Source of the DNA: Saccharum officinarum
Taxonomy: Eukaryota; Streptophyta; Magnoliopsida; Poales; Poaceae
Reading direction: 5' to 3'
DNA: 64,000 nucleotides
Assembly (NCBI GenBank): GCA_020631735.1
Contig: CM036170.1
Span: forward strand, 66,417,737 to 66,481,736
The position numbers and the translations under genes are program-made. The first letter of the stretch is position 1. Every line of letters begins with the position of its first letter. This document shows, in pieces, positions 38,618-51,333 of the stretch. The notes under the pieces are model-generated. The model was not told the origin of the DNA and searched no databases. It worked only from the letters and a program-made list of their open reading frames with translations.

Positions 38618-40468
38618 TGCAAAGTGTGTTTCTTCTCGACAGTGAAAGATCAACTCACATGGATTGGATGGCCCACACTTCATCAAACCGACATGCCAAA
38701 GTGAAAAGATTAGCATGTACCCACTGAAAGCCCTAGTTTGGTTTTGGCTAATTGATGAAACCTTAACCTCTATGCTAAGTGTGTGGATTAGATGAGGTTG
38801 GTACAACCCAAGTGATGGAGCTAAGAAGATGATCATGGTGCATGGTGATGACCAAGAGATGATCAAGTGCTCAACTTGAAAAAGAAGAAAGAGAAAACAA
38901 AACCCAATGGAGATCAAGGCAAAGGTATTACTTAGGGTTTTAGTTTTGGTGATCAAGACACCATAGAGGGTGTGATCACATTTAGAATCGATAGCTATAT
39001 TATAAAGAGGAGAATTCTTTGGTTAAATGGTTTATCGAGTGCCACTAGGTGACATGATTCATGCATTGCATTAGGAACCTAGTGTGCTAACATGTGACCC
39101 TTGTAAAATGCTTTGAAAATGCTAACACACATGCACACAAGTTCTACACTTTGTGGTTAGCAAGTTGGAAGTAAGGGTGAAACAGTTGAGGACTTAGAAA
39201 AAGAAAAGGAGGTGACTGTCCTCGACCGGACGCTGAGCAGGTCCTAACCGGACACTGGCTCAGTGTCCGGTCAGTGCTGGCTGGCGGTGAGCAGAAGGCT
39301 GAGTGCGAGGGTTTAGTATTGGACATCGCCTAGTCTCTAACTGGCGCGTCCGATCACTTTTTGCAGAGGCGTGGACGTAGCGGATCAGACGCGTAGGGCG
39401 CGCGTCAGGTCAGGGCTGATGAATAGTGACATGAGCATCGCGCGCGAGAGCTGAGAGGCGCTAAGCTGACCAAATGCTAGGGCGCGTCAGGTCGTCTCTA
39501 ACCTGATGTGTCCGGTCAATAGAAGATGGTTCTGAAACCTCTCTGGAAATGATCTGACTCTAAGTGATCCAGAGTCATGTCATTTCGAGGAGCGAGTCCG
39601 GTCATATGTTGACTAAAGCGCTGACTGTTTTTTGACCATTGAGATCTGACAAATGAGATTTAAAACGAGGACACATGGCAAAGATCTAGTGACTGAATGT
39701 TAGGTCAAGTGCGTCCTGTCACAAGGACCGGCACATCTGGTTTCCCCGAGTTAAGTCTAGTGAGTGAGCCAACGACTCTATTCTTTGGAGGAGCTCTATA
39801 AATTGTGTTTGGCCGGCTCCAAGGCATGGCTCTTGGCACTTTGACATACTTGACATCCTTGTGAGCCTAAGAAAACACCTCCTACTCATCTCCATCCTTG
39901 ATTCATCATCAAAGTGAGATTGGGAGTGATTCCTAGTGCATTTGCTTGAGTGATTGCATCTAAAGGCACTTGAGGATCGTTGTGGCTGCAGGGTTCTTGT
40001 TACTCTTGGTGGTTACTACCACCTAGACGGCTTGGAGCAGCAGTGGAGGTCCGGTACGTGTTGGTGATTGTTCATGGTTGACTCTGGTGATTGTGAGGGG
40101 TCTTGTACCTTTCTCGGTGAAGAGCCAAAAGGTAACTCTAGTGAATTGCTCGTGTCATTGAGTTACCTCACTTGTGGGTAGGTTCTTGCGGTGTCCCATT
40201 GTGTGGATGAGGTTTGTGTAACACATCTTAACCATCGAACCACCAAGTGTTGGTCAACATAACAGGGACTAGCGTGCTGGCAAGTACGTGAACCTCGGGA
40301 GAAAATTCTTGTGCCCATCTTGTGTTTAATTGGATTTCTCCCGGTGATTGATTATCTACTTTGTGATTGGTTCATCCCTCTACATGGCAGAATGAATGTA
40401 GCACCTCTAGTGTTACGAGCTCGCTTAGCACCTTGGTTAAGGCCTAAAGGAAATTAACAAACCAAGTT
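38618..40468 (+). mobile_element. Degenerate LTR-like sequence (right arm)
   Basis: Mirror of 3000-4850. No PBS or PPT was recognised at its edges. Boundaries are approximate. Confidence 0.4.
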
Positions 40469-41430
40469 TTTGGGTTTTAAAATTTCAAACTCACATGAAA
40501 TGATAATCAAATTGTATGTCTCATCTTTATGGAGAAGGGGAGTCAAAGGTATATTGTGAGTTAATTAATGTGTAGACATGCTTGCGAAGTTCTAATATGA
40601 AAAAATAGAATAAATTGTTTAATTGTTTGCCATGAAAAACAATTTCTATAACCAAAAGTGCAATATAGTTTATAATTGAAAAGTACCATTTTTGGAGAAT
40701 TAATTTGTGCAAAATCATTAAACAATGCCTACAAATTTTGTTTCTATAAGTTAGTACGAAGTACGGGCTATGTCATGCTATGTTGTTAGTTGAAATCGAC
40801 AAGGTTTAGACCTTTTAGAAATTAAGGCAATAGGGCAAACGATTGTTATTTCAACCGAGCCCTCAAATTGTTCTAAGTCAGAAATGGGCAGTAGACAATG
40901 CCATTTTGGCATTCAAATTCTAATAAAAAAGCTTTAACACCAACTTCATGTTTTGGTGTAGTTGATTGCCTCGCCGTAAGCTCTTGAGCACTATAGGTCG
41001 TGGTTGTGTTGGGGGTGATGTTGCCCACTTAAAAATTGCTTTAACTGCCATAAAACGTGTTGGAACTTTGTTGTTGGGCTCCATTCATGAATCGACACTA
41101 GTGGGATGAACCCATGTTGGCACCTCCTTATCTCCCTTGCTGATCACCCTCCGACCATGCTTGTTGTCGGGTTGAGGAGTCCTTAGCATCTACGAGGTCC
41201 TTGAGCCTTCGTTTTATCTTCAATCGAGCTCTAATATGTTGATTTTCACGCTTTAAAAAGGGAGCACAGCACAGGTCTCGGCCTTTTGGCCCTGTGTTCG
41301 CTGTCACTAGGCACGTGGGTGCTGCTGGCACCATGCTTGGACCGTGGTTGGGCTGTGGCCACTGGCCAGCTCGTGTGCTAATGGAATGCCGCACAACGTC
41401 TTCGGTCTAGCGTGGGCCGGCCTCGACTGG
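40469..41430. other. Unassigned repeat-rich stretch, right arm
   Basis: Mirror of 2038-2999. No gene supported. Confidence 0.4.
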
Positions 41431-42806
41431 TGTTGGCGGTCCTTAACTCCTATTTTTATCTATCAACTTTCTAATAAAATAAACACCAAACTTAGATATA
41501 TGGCTTATAACTAATCAATTCCACAAGTTTTGGTGTTTCACTTGTTTTGCAGAGCTTATACGCAAATACACCTAAAGTGGGCCAAAAGTGGAGAAAAGAA
41601 TTAAAGAAAAGACAAACACTCTTTTGGCCCATGGCAAACCAAGGGAAAGATAGAAAGAAGCCCAAACCAACCAATCTCAACTAGGTTGATCCACACCGTA
41701 GCAGAGTCACAAGCCTAGCCAGAAGCCCAATGGACAAAGGAGGGCAGGGGAGGCAGCACCCTAGGTGCGGGCACGCCCAGGGCGTGGTCATGCCCCTGGT
41801 GGCCCTCCTCTGGCCTAGCTTGGTTGAGGTGCTTTGTGCCGACATGCCTTGGTTGGTTGTAGTGTGGGTCGCCCGGTTCAGTGCACGTAGACAGTATATC
41901 AAGGTCAGTTTGGGGCATTCAAGGGGGAATAAACCATGGAATATTCCTCCTCCACCACCTATAAAAGGATCCCCCTCTCCCTATCATCCACACATCACTT
42001 GATACACAACACAAGAGAGAAGAGAGGGAGAGCTTCACTCATATCCTAGCTCTAGCTATGTAGTAGGGAGTGAGTGAGGGAAAGAAGGAGATGGAGAAGT
42101 ACCGAGGTTGTCGACTACCTCCAATAGTGTACCTATGGCCACGAGTACGCTTAATGGAGGAGTGTCGGGAATGTCGGCTCCCTCTCGCCTGTACCTTGGC
42201 AGATCTAGTACTGCTTAGAGTACAAAGGTTCGTGTTCTTCTTTGGTGGTGAGCTCTTGCTTTAAGTTAGTTTTGTTACTATTTACTTGCGGGTTCATCAT
42301 CCGTCCCCGTGGCGGATGCTCTAGTAGAAGGGCCTCGCTTGATGGGTAACCCTTAAATTCACACTAGATTAGTAGTCGACAGCTTAGACATGGTGTCTAG
42401 GCTAGAGGCTATCTTCATTTGCCTCATAAATGTACGGTTAGGTGGTAGGCGGCAGGTGGTGACAGCCCTATCCGTTCCTTGTAATCCCCCACATCCGTGT
42501 ATGGAGTAGAGCCATAAGCCAGAGGTACCTGGCAGACCAAGTATAAGCCAGTGCCCATAGTAAGTAGATTGTGGTGAAGCTACCTTAGTGGAGGGTCTCT
42601 ATCCTTAGAAAACCTTGCCACCCGGGCTATCTCTCTTGTTATCTTAGGAGAACTAGCTCAGAGACCTTTACACATCTATTCCTCATGAAAATACAATACC
42701 CTTAATACTTCTAGATGACATGCTACAACGGTATTTCCGTGCGCTTGTGGACTTGTTTTGTAAACATTGCAGAATACCAACCGGCGTCTCTTGACGACAT
42801 TGCTAG
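41431..42806 (+). repeat. 5' LTR of the Tat-like element, part 1
   Basis: Aligns with 51334-52711. It has a TATA-like CTATAAAAGG at about 41959-41968. Its final pentamer GCTAG (42802-42806) is the target-site duplication of the nested solo LTR, and it resumes at 47757. Confidence 0.88.
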
Positions 42807-45800
42807 TGTAACACCCCAGGTGTTAGGCTTGCATTTGGCACTTGCATTGCATGAGCCTAAGCATCATTTGTTCATATATGAGCATGGAACATATGCAACA
42901 CACTTGTGAAACATATGTGATGCACTAGTGCGACATGTGAAAATGTATATATGGAATGTGCTTGCAACATCTCCTTGAAACATATGCAACATACCCTTGT
43001 TATTTGTGTTTCAATGTGTGTATGTTAGATGCTCATGCTTGGTAATGCAAGTGAGTGTTGATGTCACTTCTTTCATGTGTCTCACATCACTCTATCTATA
43101 GTGATCCCTGAAAAAGTTTCATGAAGTTTGGAATCAAAGTCACATGAAATGATAAGTTCTATTCCTATTGGAATGGCATGATTAAGTGAATAGAATTATA
43201 GACCATCAACCAAACCTTGCAACCTTGCTCAAATGACTCTAGATGAACTCTACAACAAAAGTCATGAAGGGTTCATGTTGAGCAAATGTCAAGAAAATGC
43301 CCCAATTGGCCTAAAACCCTAGTTTAGGCTTTATCAAGTTACTGCCTTGACCAAAGTAAAACTTTGACTTTTGTACTAGTTATGATGTTTCACCTTTAAC
43401 AAAAGTTGTAGTTCATCGTATGTAGAACAAACTTTGTTAAATGGTCAAGAGCTAGTTTGGTCTCTAACCTAGTCAAATAGAGCTCCCAAGATTTAATGAA
43501 GTGCTGTTTTGGAACCCCAAATTTTGGCTAAGTCAAATGGTGTCTCAGTTTCGGGAACCCTACTTTGGAGCTGTGTAGTTTCCTAACTAGACCGAACTAG
43601 TTGATGATTCTTTAATAAGAGTTTTAGTTTAGTTTGAGTACAATAAACTTTGTTTTTGGAACATATCATGAATCGGGTTGGAAGGAACTGAAACCGAGGC
43701 TTGAAAATTGAATCTGCAGCTGTTTTCAGACTTAGAAATGATTTGAGGCAGAGATTGTAACAACTTGATTGGCGCGCCACATTCTCATAATTTTGTTAAG
43801 TAACTTGGCTTGATCCCAAAATAAAAGTTGTAGACAATGTCTTTGAGAAGGACATACAAGAAGTTGGGTCAAGTTTGATCACGTTTGGACCAAGAAAGTC
43901 GAGTTTGAGTAGAGCAAGGCTTGACCCTTGTTAAGTTGTTGACAGCGTCAACTTGGAGCTTAATTAGCCACTAATGGAGGACCCTAATGGCCATACAACC
44001 TTAACAGAATTTGTAGAGAATCAAGAATAAAACAAACTTCATTTTGGGCCCAATGTCCAATTCTGCCTGGATCTATCCCAAATCGGTGCCCACTTTTCCT
44101 ACTTTGTTGCCCGCCACGTGCTCGACGAAATGCATCGATGGCGTTCATGTAGAGCAGCCGCGCATCCACATCCGTGCCATGCGCCACTGCCTTCTCCTCG
44201 CGTCAATGTGAACGCTGAAGCCCCAGCGCCGTGTCCTAGCTCACCCTCTGCCTCCCTTGTGCCTCCTGCTCGTCCTCCCTCGTTCTTCTCGCCACTAGAG
44301 CGCACGGATGCCATGGATGGCCATGCCAAGCTCACTGCCACCATCGTCCTCGCTGCTCCGCTTCTCCTTGTGTCTAGCAGCGGTCGTCATTGCCTTTTCC
44401 ATGTGACGCCGAGCTCGCAGAACCTCTCCTCCGGCCGTCACTATCGCCAGAGCCTTGCAGCCAGGCGAGCTACCACCGGTGAGCCGCTGCTCCGCGTGGC
44501 CTTGCCTCCTCGAGCCACCTCGAGACGAGCCGTGGCCACCCACGGGTGCGTGTCGGCCTCCTCTTGCTTCCCCGCATCTTCCCCGCCACCGATGTGGCCT
44601 CCTCTGGCCGGAGTAGCGAGCTCTGGCGACCCCTCCTCTATAAATCCTGACCAAGGACCTCGGGCTTGAATTCGACTAAAGATAGGGGGGTTTCTACAGA
44701 ACCTATGACTCATATGAATAGTGCCATGAGGACTGCTTTGTAATTATTTTGCAGGAAGTTTGAAATTACATAGTAAATCATAGAAAATTCGTAAAATAAC
44801 AAATGAGGACTTTTTGGAATTCTTGTAAAATTCTCTATGCGGTGGATCTATAATATGTCATGTTTTAGTTTAATGTTTTTGCTGTAAAAATGGATTTTCA
44901 GATTAGGTTTTTAATAATAGTGGTATTTGTCCTTTTCATAACTGTAGTTGTAGGACTCCAAATGAAGTGAAATTTGTGTGGCATGCTACTCATGTGATGT
45001 TTGATGTGTGGAAAAAATTTCATGATTTTTGGTTGTAGTATGAGTGAGTTATTGATTCATCTTGCTCTCACATGAATTCTTGTGATTGCAATTTGTCTTT
45101 TTCATAGAGGGTGCCATGCTTACTCAAATGGCATGAAATTTGTACATTAGACTATTGAGAGCATATGTAGGAGACTTTAATTTTGGTAGAATTTATTGTG
45201 CACTTTTGATATATGTTCATAATTCCACCTAATTATCTAAATAAATTAAGAAAATGCATTAAAAGAATTTATTTAGGAATGGAAACTATCTTTTCTGGTG
45301 TTCATTACTCATGTGTGATATGTTGGTAAATTTGGTTTTGTCCAATTATATGTTTGCAACATAAATTAATAATTATTTCTTGAAAATAAGGTTTCTAAAC
45401 AAATCTGGAAACTTAGCAAAGTTCTTCATGATAATGTGCTTTGTTGTAAAACTTGTTTATACAAAAGTTGTAGATAATTTATATATCTAGCTTCTGATAA
45501 AATTTGATGGCATTTGGCCATGTGGTTTAGGAGTTATAGCTGTTTAAAGTTAGGTTACAGAATTACTTGCTCTCTGTCATGTTAAACCTTATTCTGTGTT
45601 TGTGTAAATTCGACATGTTAAACTTTAGAATCATGCTATGATGATTATAAATGAAATGTAGAGAATTTCATAAGATTTCCAGAATGTCTTCTTGCAAGTA
45701 ATTTGTATTTATAAAACTCTAGATATGATTGATTTGTGAAGCTACTGTTTGCAAGTTCAGAAATTGCTATATTCCTGTTATAGTTGTTGCTTCACCTTGA

Positions 45801-47756
45801 CTTGCTTTGCATGTTGCTAAGTGTGGTTCACGTCCTTGGTAATTAAGTTAGATATGCCTGAGGCTTTGTAAATCTTGTGTCATGTTTGGTATTGCTTCCC
45901 TGGCTATCTTAGCATGATAGGTGGTGTGATGTTTATTTAAATAAAGTGATGTGCTTAAGTGTCTTTAGTATAACCTTGTACTTGCCTTGATTAGTGTGTA
46001 ATGCATCATCTATTGCATTTCCATGTGTTCATACATATGAATTATTGCACCTCATTTAGGTATGCTAGATGCACCACATGGAGGACATGATGTGGAGCTG
46101 AACCCGCAGATGGTGTCGGTGGATCCATCCTGAAGATGGAAGAACCCTCAAGTGCATACGTGGAGTGGAGATGTTCCGCAAGACGGTGCAAACTAACTTG
46201 ACTGATTTGAGTCAGATTCTAGGCAAGCCCCGGAGCATTATAAGCCTCCTAATTTCTGAAAATGCAATTGAGTATATATGTTATATGTATTGTTGTATTA
46301 AGTGATTGGTGTTGGATGAAAACACTTGCTGCATATATATCCTATCCTTGTCCAGAAAGTATACCGTGAATCCTATTTAGGTTCAGGTTCGAGTAATTGC
46401 TTATCTCTACTTTAATCGGTAGAAGTCGGGTGATTTCCTGTCACCTGCGAGCTTTAGGGATACTTATATATGACACGGTTGGCTATATTTGCTATCGTGG
46501 AAAAGAACCATGTGTTAATAAAATAAAATAAGACCGGGCAGGATGATGATAGTGAAGCAACAAGGCGTGGAGGTCTTGGGTGTGGATCTATCCCTGTCTA
46601 AGTCGTTTAAGGACCGATTCGTTGTATGTCCTTGAGTCATGTTGAACGCAGTCTAACACTTAGTTGGCCGGATAAGCCGTTCCGACCGCGAAGCCGAGTA
46701 ATATAGTTCAGGCCAGAAATCGAGGGGTCAAGCGTGTATCTTGGAGGAAGTAAGGATGTGCTTGGTACATTGGCGTAAGACCAAGGGGGGTTAGAGTCCC
46801 TATCACCTGACAGAGTGTTGCCCTTGGGGATGCGGCATCAGTCGAACCTGTGATTTCCTGAATTATACTAAAGGTGACCTGAGCAGCCCTCGTCAGGCGT
46901 GTCTCGGTGAGTATTAGAAATACCCCTCCAGCTGGATAGGAATTTGATTTGAATTGCCATTGCTCCCAGTTAGTGAGCACTTGACTTGAGCAGCGGCAAC
47001 GTAGATTCAATTAATTGAACGGATAGTTAATTAGACGATGATTTAAATGTTGCCTCAATTTATACCTGCTATGGTTAATATTGTTTGCTCTTAATTAAGT
47101 GAGTGCTCTAATATAGGTGCTAATATAGATGACATGTTAATGATTATTAACTTAATGCTTAAGCATTAATGATTACTTATCTGTATTAAGCTATTTATGC
47201 AAACTGTTGTCAAGTTAGCTCACTTTATATCAGCCTTGCATACTCCTTGGTGTCACTTTATTTCTGGTTTTTGACGGGTAAGTCTAGCTGAGTACCTTCT
47301 CGTACTCAGGGTTTATTCCCACTGGTTGTAGGTTGTGATGTATCATGATGACTGCAAGAGTTGGTTGGCTTCTGCCGTAGTGGTGGAGTGTGATCATGGG
47401 CATGATCCTTCTGAGTTATCTTGTCTCTAATGCTTTTGTTGGAAGTTGACCTTGGTACTGGCATGTATTTGAAATAAGGGTGTTGTTAGTTTCAAATTAC
47501 TTTGCTTCCGCTACTTTTGAACTTAAGTTGTAATAACTATGTTGAACTCCGATGTATATTGAATTACTTATGAAATAGATCTAGTATGTGTCTTGTTATG
47601 TTGAATCACTACGATCTTAGCTTGTATATTGGTTAGTTTGAAATCCCTCGTGATTTCATTGGACTACCGGAGTTATATAGGCTCAAGTGTGAGAATTTAA
47701 TCACTTCGATGATTGTTTTTTACTTGTGTTTTTATAATTTGAATGGTTCCATGACA
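42807..47756 (+). mobile_element. Solo LTR of a Tekay-like gypsy family, 4950 bp
   Basis: Starts TGTAACACCCC and ends ATGACA, flanked by GCTAG at 42802-42806 and 47757-47761. Its layout copies the LTR of the element at 15843-30405: palindromic start, GC-rich block (about 44110-44640), AT-rich stretch, then blocks near gcaagccccggagcat (46224) and tctagctgagtac (47282) and a gaaatccctcgtgatttca block near 47639. There is no internal coding sequence, so it is a product of LTR-LTR recombination. The region 43468-47756 has no supported gene. The 183-codon frame at 44118-44669 is GC-rich and two-stranded. Confidence 0.88.
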
Positions 47757-47801
47757 GCTAGGATACACCAATTCTACTAATGACGCTAAGAAACACCAAC
47801 A
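47757..47801 (+). repeat. 5' LTR of the Tat-like element, part 2
   Basis: Resumes after the solo LTR with GCTAGGATACACC and ends AAACACCAACA, complementary to the TGTTGG start. Confidence 0.8.
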
Positions 47802-47809
47802 ATCATTTC

Positions 47810-47827
47810 TGGCGCCGTTGCCGGGGA
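47810..47827 (+). other. Primer-binding site, tRNA-Asp type
   Basis: TGGCGCCGTTGCCGGGGA eight bases after the LTR. This is the primer site well known from Athila/Tat-type gypsy elements. Confidence 0.9.
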
Positions 47828-48116
47828 ACGGTTATATTAATTGTCTCTGAACCTAGTTCACCCGTGTATCCTTGTGTTTTATCTTCAAAAGAAAAAATAT
47901 ATTTTACTCCTCTTGTTCCTTATCTTTTATTCATGAAGCTTACCATTCAGAAAAAACAAATATATTTTAAAATGGCATGTTCAAATGTTTGCACATGCAC
48001 CAAAATGTTCAAAATTCAAAATATCCACTTCTAGGTATTGAAACTCTTATCTAAAAACCTTGACAATACTTTTTCAAAATTAACATATTCAACATTTTCC
48101 TAGAAGATCCCTATCA

Positions 48117-48117
48117 A

Positions 48118-48191
<74 letters not shown>
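48117..48191. repeat. AAT microsatellite, about 75 bp
   Basis: Uninterrupted (AAT)n of roughly 24 units in the Tat-like interior. Confidence 0.95.
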
Positions 48192-48193
<2 letters not shown>

Positions 48194-50630
48194 TAATAAC
48201 ATAAAAATATATTTTCTGAATAATAAAACTCTTTTGTCATCAATTATTATTTTGGAAAATATTTATTAAAAAAATTTATATATATATCTTGTTATTTGTT
48301 TTTACTATAAAAACCCTTTCTTAAAAAATTCCCCTTAGGACGAGCCAGTAAGCCATCGTCATCGAAGTCTAGCTTCTAGCTACAAGCTCCGTCCTAGTTT
48401 TGGTGCATCAAACTTATGACCATAAACTAAGCACTACCGAGAGATACCCCGGATTGTCATAAAAAACTATTTTTTTCTTCTCAATAAAAGTAAGAATATG
48501 TTTTCAAGTTAGTATGCAGCTTCGAGTATTCTTGATCGCTAACCATTTCAGGTAGAGATTAAGAAGAACAAAGGACATACGATGTCTGAGTACATACGAG
48601 CTGCATCAAATAAACATCTTGATGCCGTTGGTGATGAGACACACTCTAGATTAATTCAGACTCAGTACACTTGACTTTTACACAAGAGTTCAAGTGTGGG
48701 GGAGGACGGTGAGAATCTCACCATAAGGCCATCTTGCTTAAATTAGGAGGAGAGAGGAGCAGGCTGGCCTAGTGGCCTCACATATGTAAAGACAAATACC
48801 AATATGCTGCCTGACTCCACCCAGCATTGCTTCTACAAGCAAGAAGGGGTTGCCGTCAAGCCTTTGCTACTCCCATCAAGGCCCATGGCCCATACACACT
48901 GAGCTGTGTGTGTGGCCTGGCCTTATGGTTAACTTGGGTAGAGCCGTCATGCAAACTGCAGCAACAACTTCGACGTTTCATCTATATATGCTGCTGGTAA
49001 CTACACTCAGGTATGCGAAGGTAATGTTCACCAACTCCTTTACTCAAATTTATCTCCATGAAAATATAAAATTATGCTTTCCATTTTTATGTCATATACT
49101 TTGGTTTAGGTGTACTCGTATACAGATCATATACGGTACATCTATAGGCCTTTTTAAATTAAGTGTGGTGCTTAGATTAATATAGTCTTCTTTAAACAAA
49201 CTTAGACATGATGTTTTTAAAAAGGGTAGACTCAGTGCCAGAGGCTCCCACACGAGTGGGGTCTGGGAAAAGAAATAACCGAAGCAAAGTCTTACCCCCG
49301 CAGAAATTCTGCAGAGAGACGGCTTTTATGTTTAATTTTGATTAATGAACTGATGTTTAATTTTGATTAATGAACTAGAGCAATTATTGTCATAACTAGT
49401 GGAAGTAATTTATGATGGAGATAAATCATGGCTATGCTTTCATTGCATATTTATCTTAGCCTTGCCTGAGTAATGCTTAAAAAAGTTGGGTGAACAAATA
49501 AAATAAAATAAAATAAAAATAATAATATTTATATAAGGTAATGAATAAATAAAAAAATAATAATTATAACAATAGTAATAGTAGTAATAATGATAATAAA
49601 ATGACTTGGGCTCCCCAATGTTCAAATCGGCAGAGCCCATGTTTATTTTCACCTTTGTTTTTCTTTTTTTGTTTGAATAAAGACAGGAACAAAAATCAGT
49701 GTGGGGGAGTTCTCTCATACATAACGAACACGCATTTGAGATTTTCCACCAACACATTGCACAACCTCGAATGATTATCATGTAGAAGGACATGACATAT
49801 AGCTTCGGAGAGGGTTGGCTGAACCTCTGGTTTAACCAAACCACGTCTAAATTCCTAAAACTCCTTTCTCTACAACGATGGTTTGTGCAATCTCTTCATC
49901 AACTCTCTACAGCTTTGAGTTTAAACAAACATAATTTTTATCACTAACATTAAACTCAAATGAACCAACCATGACTCCATGCATATCTTGAACCACACTT
50001 CGTTTAAAAATCTAAAAAGTGACATGATCGTAACATTCTTGAGATAGAAGCTTACACGAAGTTTGTTCCACATACACATGCTTATGCTTGTAGGAAATAT
50101 TCTAATAGGATAATCATGTTGACTAAGTTATTATGAGATGTGATATAGTTCTGACTTAAAAATCTTCCCATTTCTATTCAAAGCACTTGGAGAATTTATT
50201 TTGATAAAATTATAAAACTATAGTATCACATACTCCTCAATTGATGAGCAATACCTACCAAGGCCATATGACAATGATATACATTCAAATTTAAAACCTT
50301 AAGTCATATGCTACTTGTTTGATCATTGAGCTTTGTTAAATTATTGTGACTCGTGTTGAGATTCTCGTCATGCACCCATGATCAAGACACACATACACCC
50401 AAAAAAAATTGCCGACTCTTACACCGAGAGTTGCGCACAACATGCATTCCTCCGTCCACCAAATAATTACTCTATTCAATTTATCATGATATCTCTCTAT
50501 CCAAAGTTTCATATGCCGAGAAGAAAGATATGGGATATGCTTGAAAAAGGGAGAAAATCAATGCCAAGGGGCATGAAAAAATAGACATGTGTCCAGCAAA
50601 TAAAACAATGGGTACTTCGATGCTCGACCA

Positions 50631-50759
<129 letters not shown>

Positions 50760-51317
50760 TAGCCCATACTTTCTAAAAGGCATTCGTCCAAGAGAGAGTC
50801 ATGATTCAAGGAGTACAAAAAATATAGAATTAGGAACATTATATTCCACACACTTGCACGTCTTGATCAAAGTGTATGTCTTGCATCTTCTTGTGGTCTG
50901 GTCTTTGACTTAGCAAAATATGTGATGCAAGTATGCCCACTCTCGTACTTACCTAAAGCTCCACTCAAAACCTTTTGTGGTAGGATATGAGAAAGGCAAA
51001 AGTTCAAATGCCTTTGGTGAGGTTTTCATACAAACTAAATGATTCAAGAGTGCCATTTGAGGAGTATAAAGTGATCTATGATTTTTCTTGAGAAAATTTT
51101 CAAACTCCAAGTTGCTAAGATATGAAATTGGGAAGATAGCTTTGTTTTGAGAACTATTTCACTTTTCAACAACCCAAGAAAACATGTTAGATAATGCCAC
51201 ATATCCCACTTATGCAAAGCATCTGTTGGAATAGCTTTTATGTAAGCCGTATATCTTATGATGTTATGTTCATGATCGCTTTTATCTCCAAGCTTTGCTC
51301 GAGGACGAGCAAAGAGG

Positions 51318-51331
51318 TAAGTGTGGGGGTA
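51318..51331 (+). other. Polypurine tract of the Tat-like element
   Basis: TAAGTGTGGGGGTA immediately upstream of the 3' LTR start TGTTGGCGG (51334). Confidence 0.8.
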
Positions 51332-51333
51332 CT

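Larger units (their letters stand above)
30506..43467. repeat. Right arm of the 13 kb inverted repeat
   Basis: This is the mirror copy of 1-12962. It begins immediately after the run of N inside the copia 5' LTR and can be matched as far as the partner of base 1. Beyond 43467 the sequence continues without a visible partner only because the partner would lie left of the window. Comparison with the left arm shows a cluster of single-base deletions and substitutions in the first 300 bases and very few later. Confidence 0.97.

Noticed and set aside
1..43467. Inverted repeat as a proven natural hairpin silencing locus
   Set aside because: The gap, the contig-end errors and the unknown outer boundary make an assembly or haplotype explanation at least as likely.
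44118..44669. 183-codon frame in the solo LTR
   Set aside because: GC-rich, with competing frames on the opposite strand and no domain. It corresponds to the GC island of the LTR.
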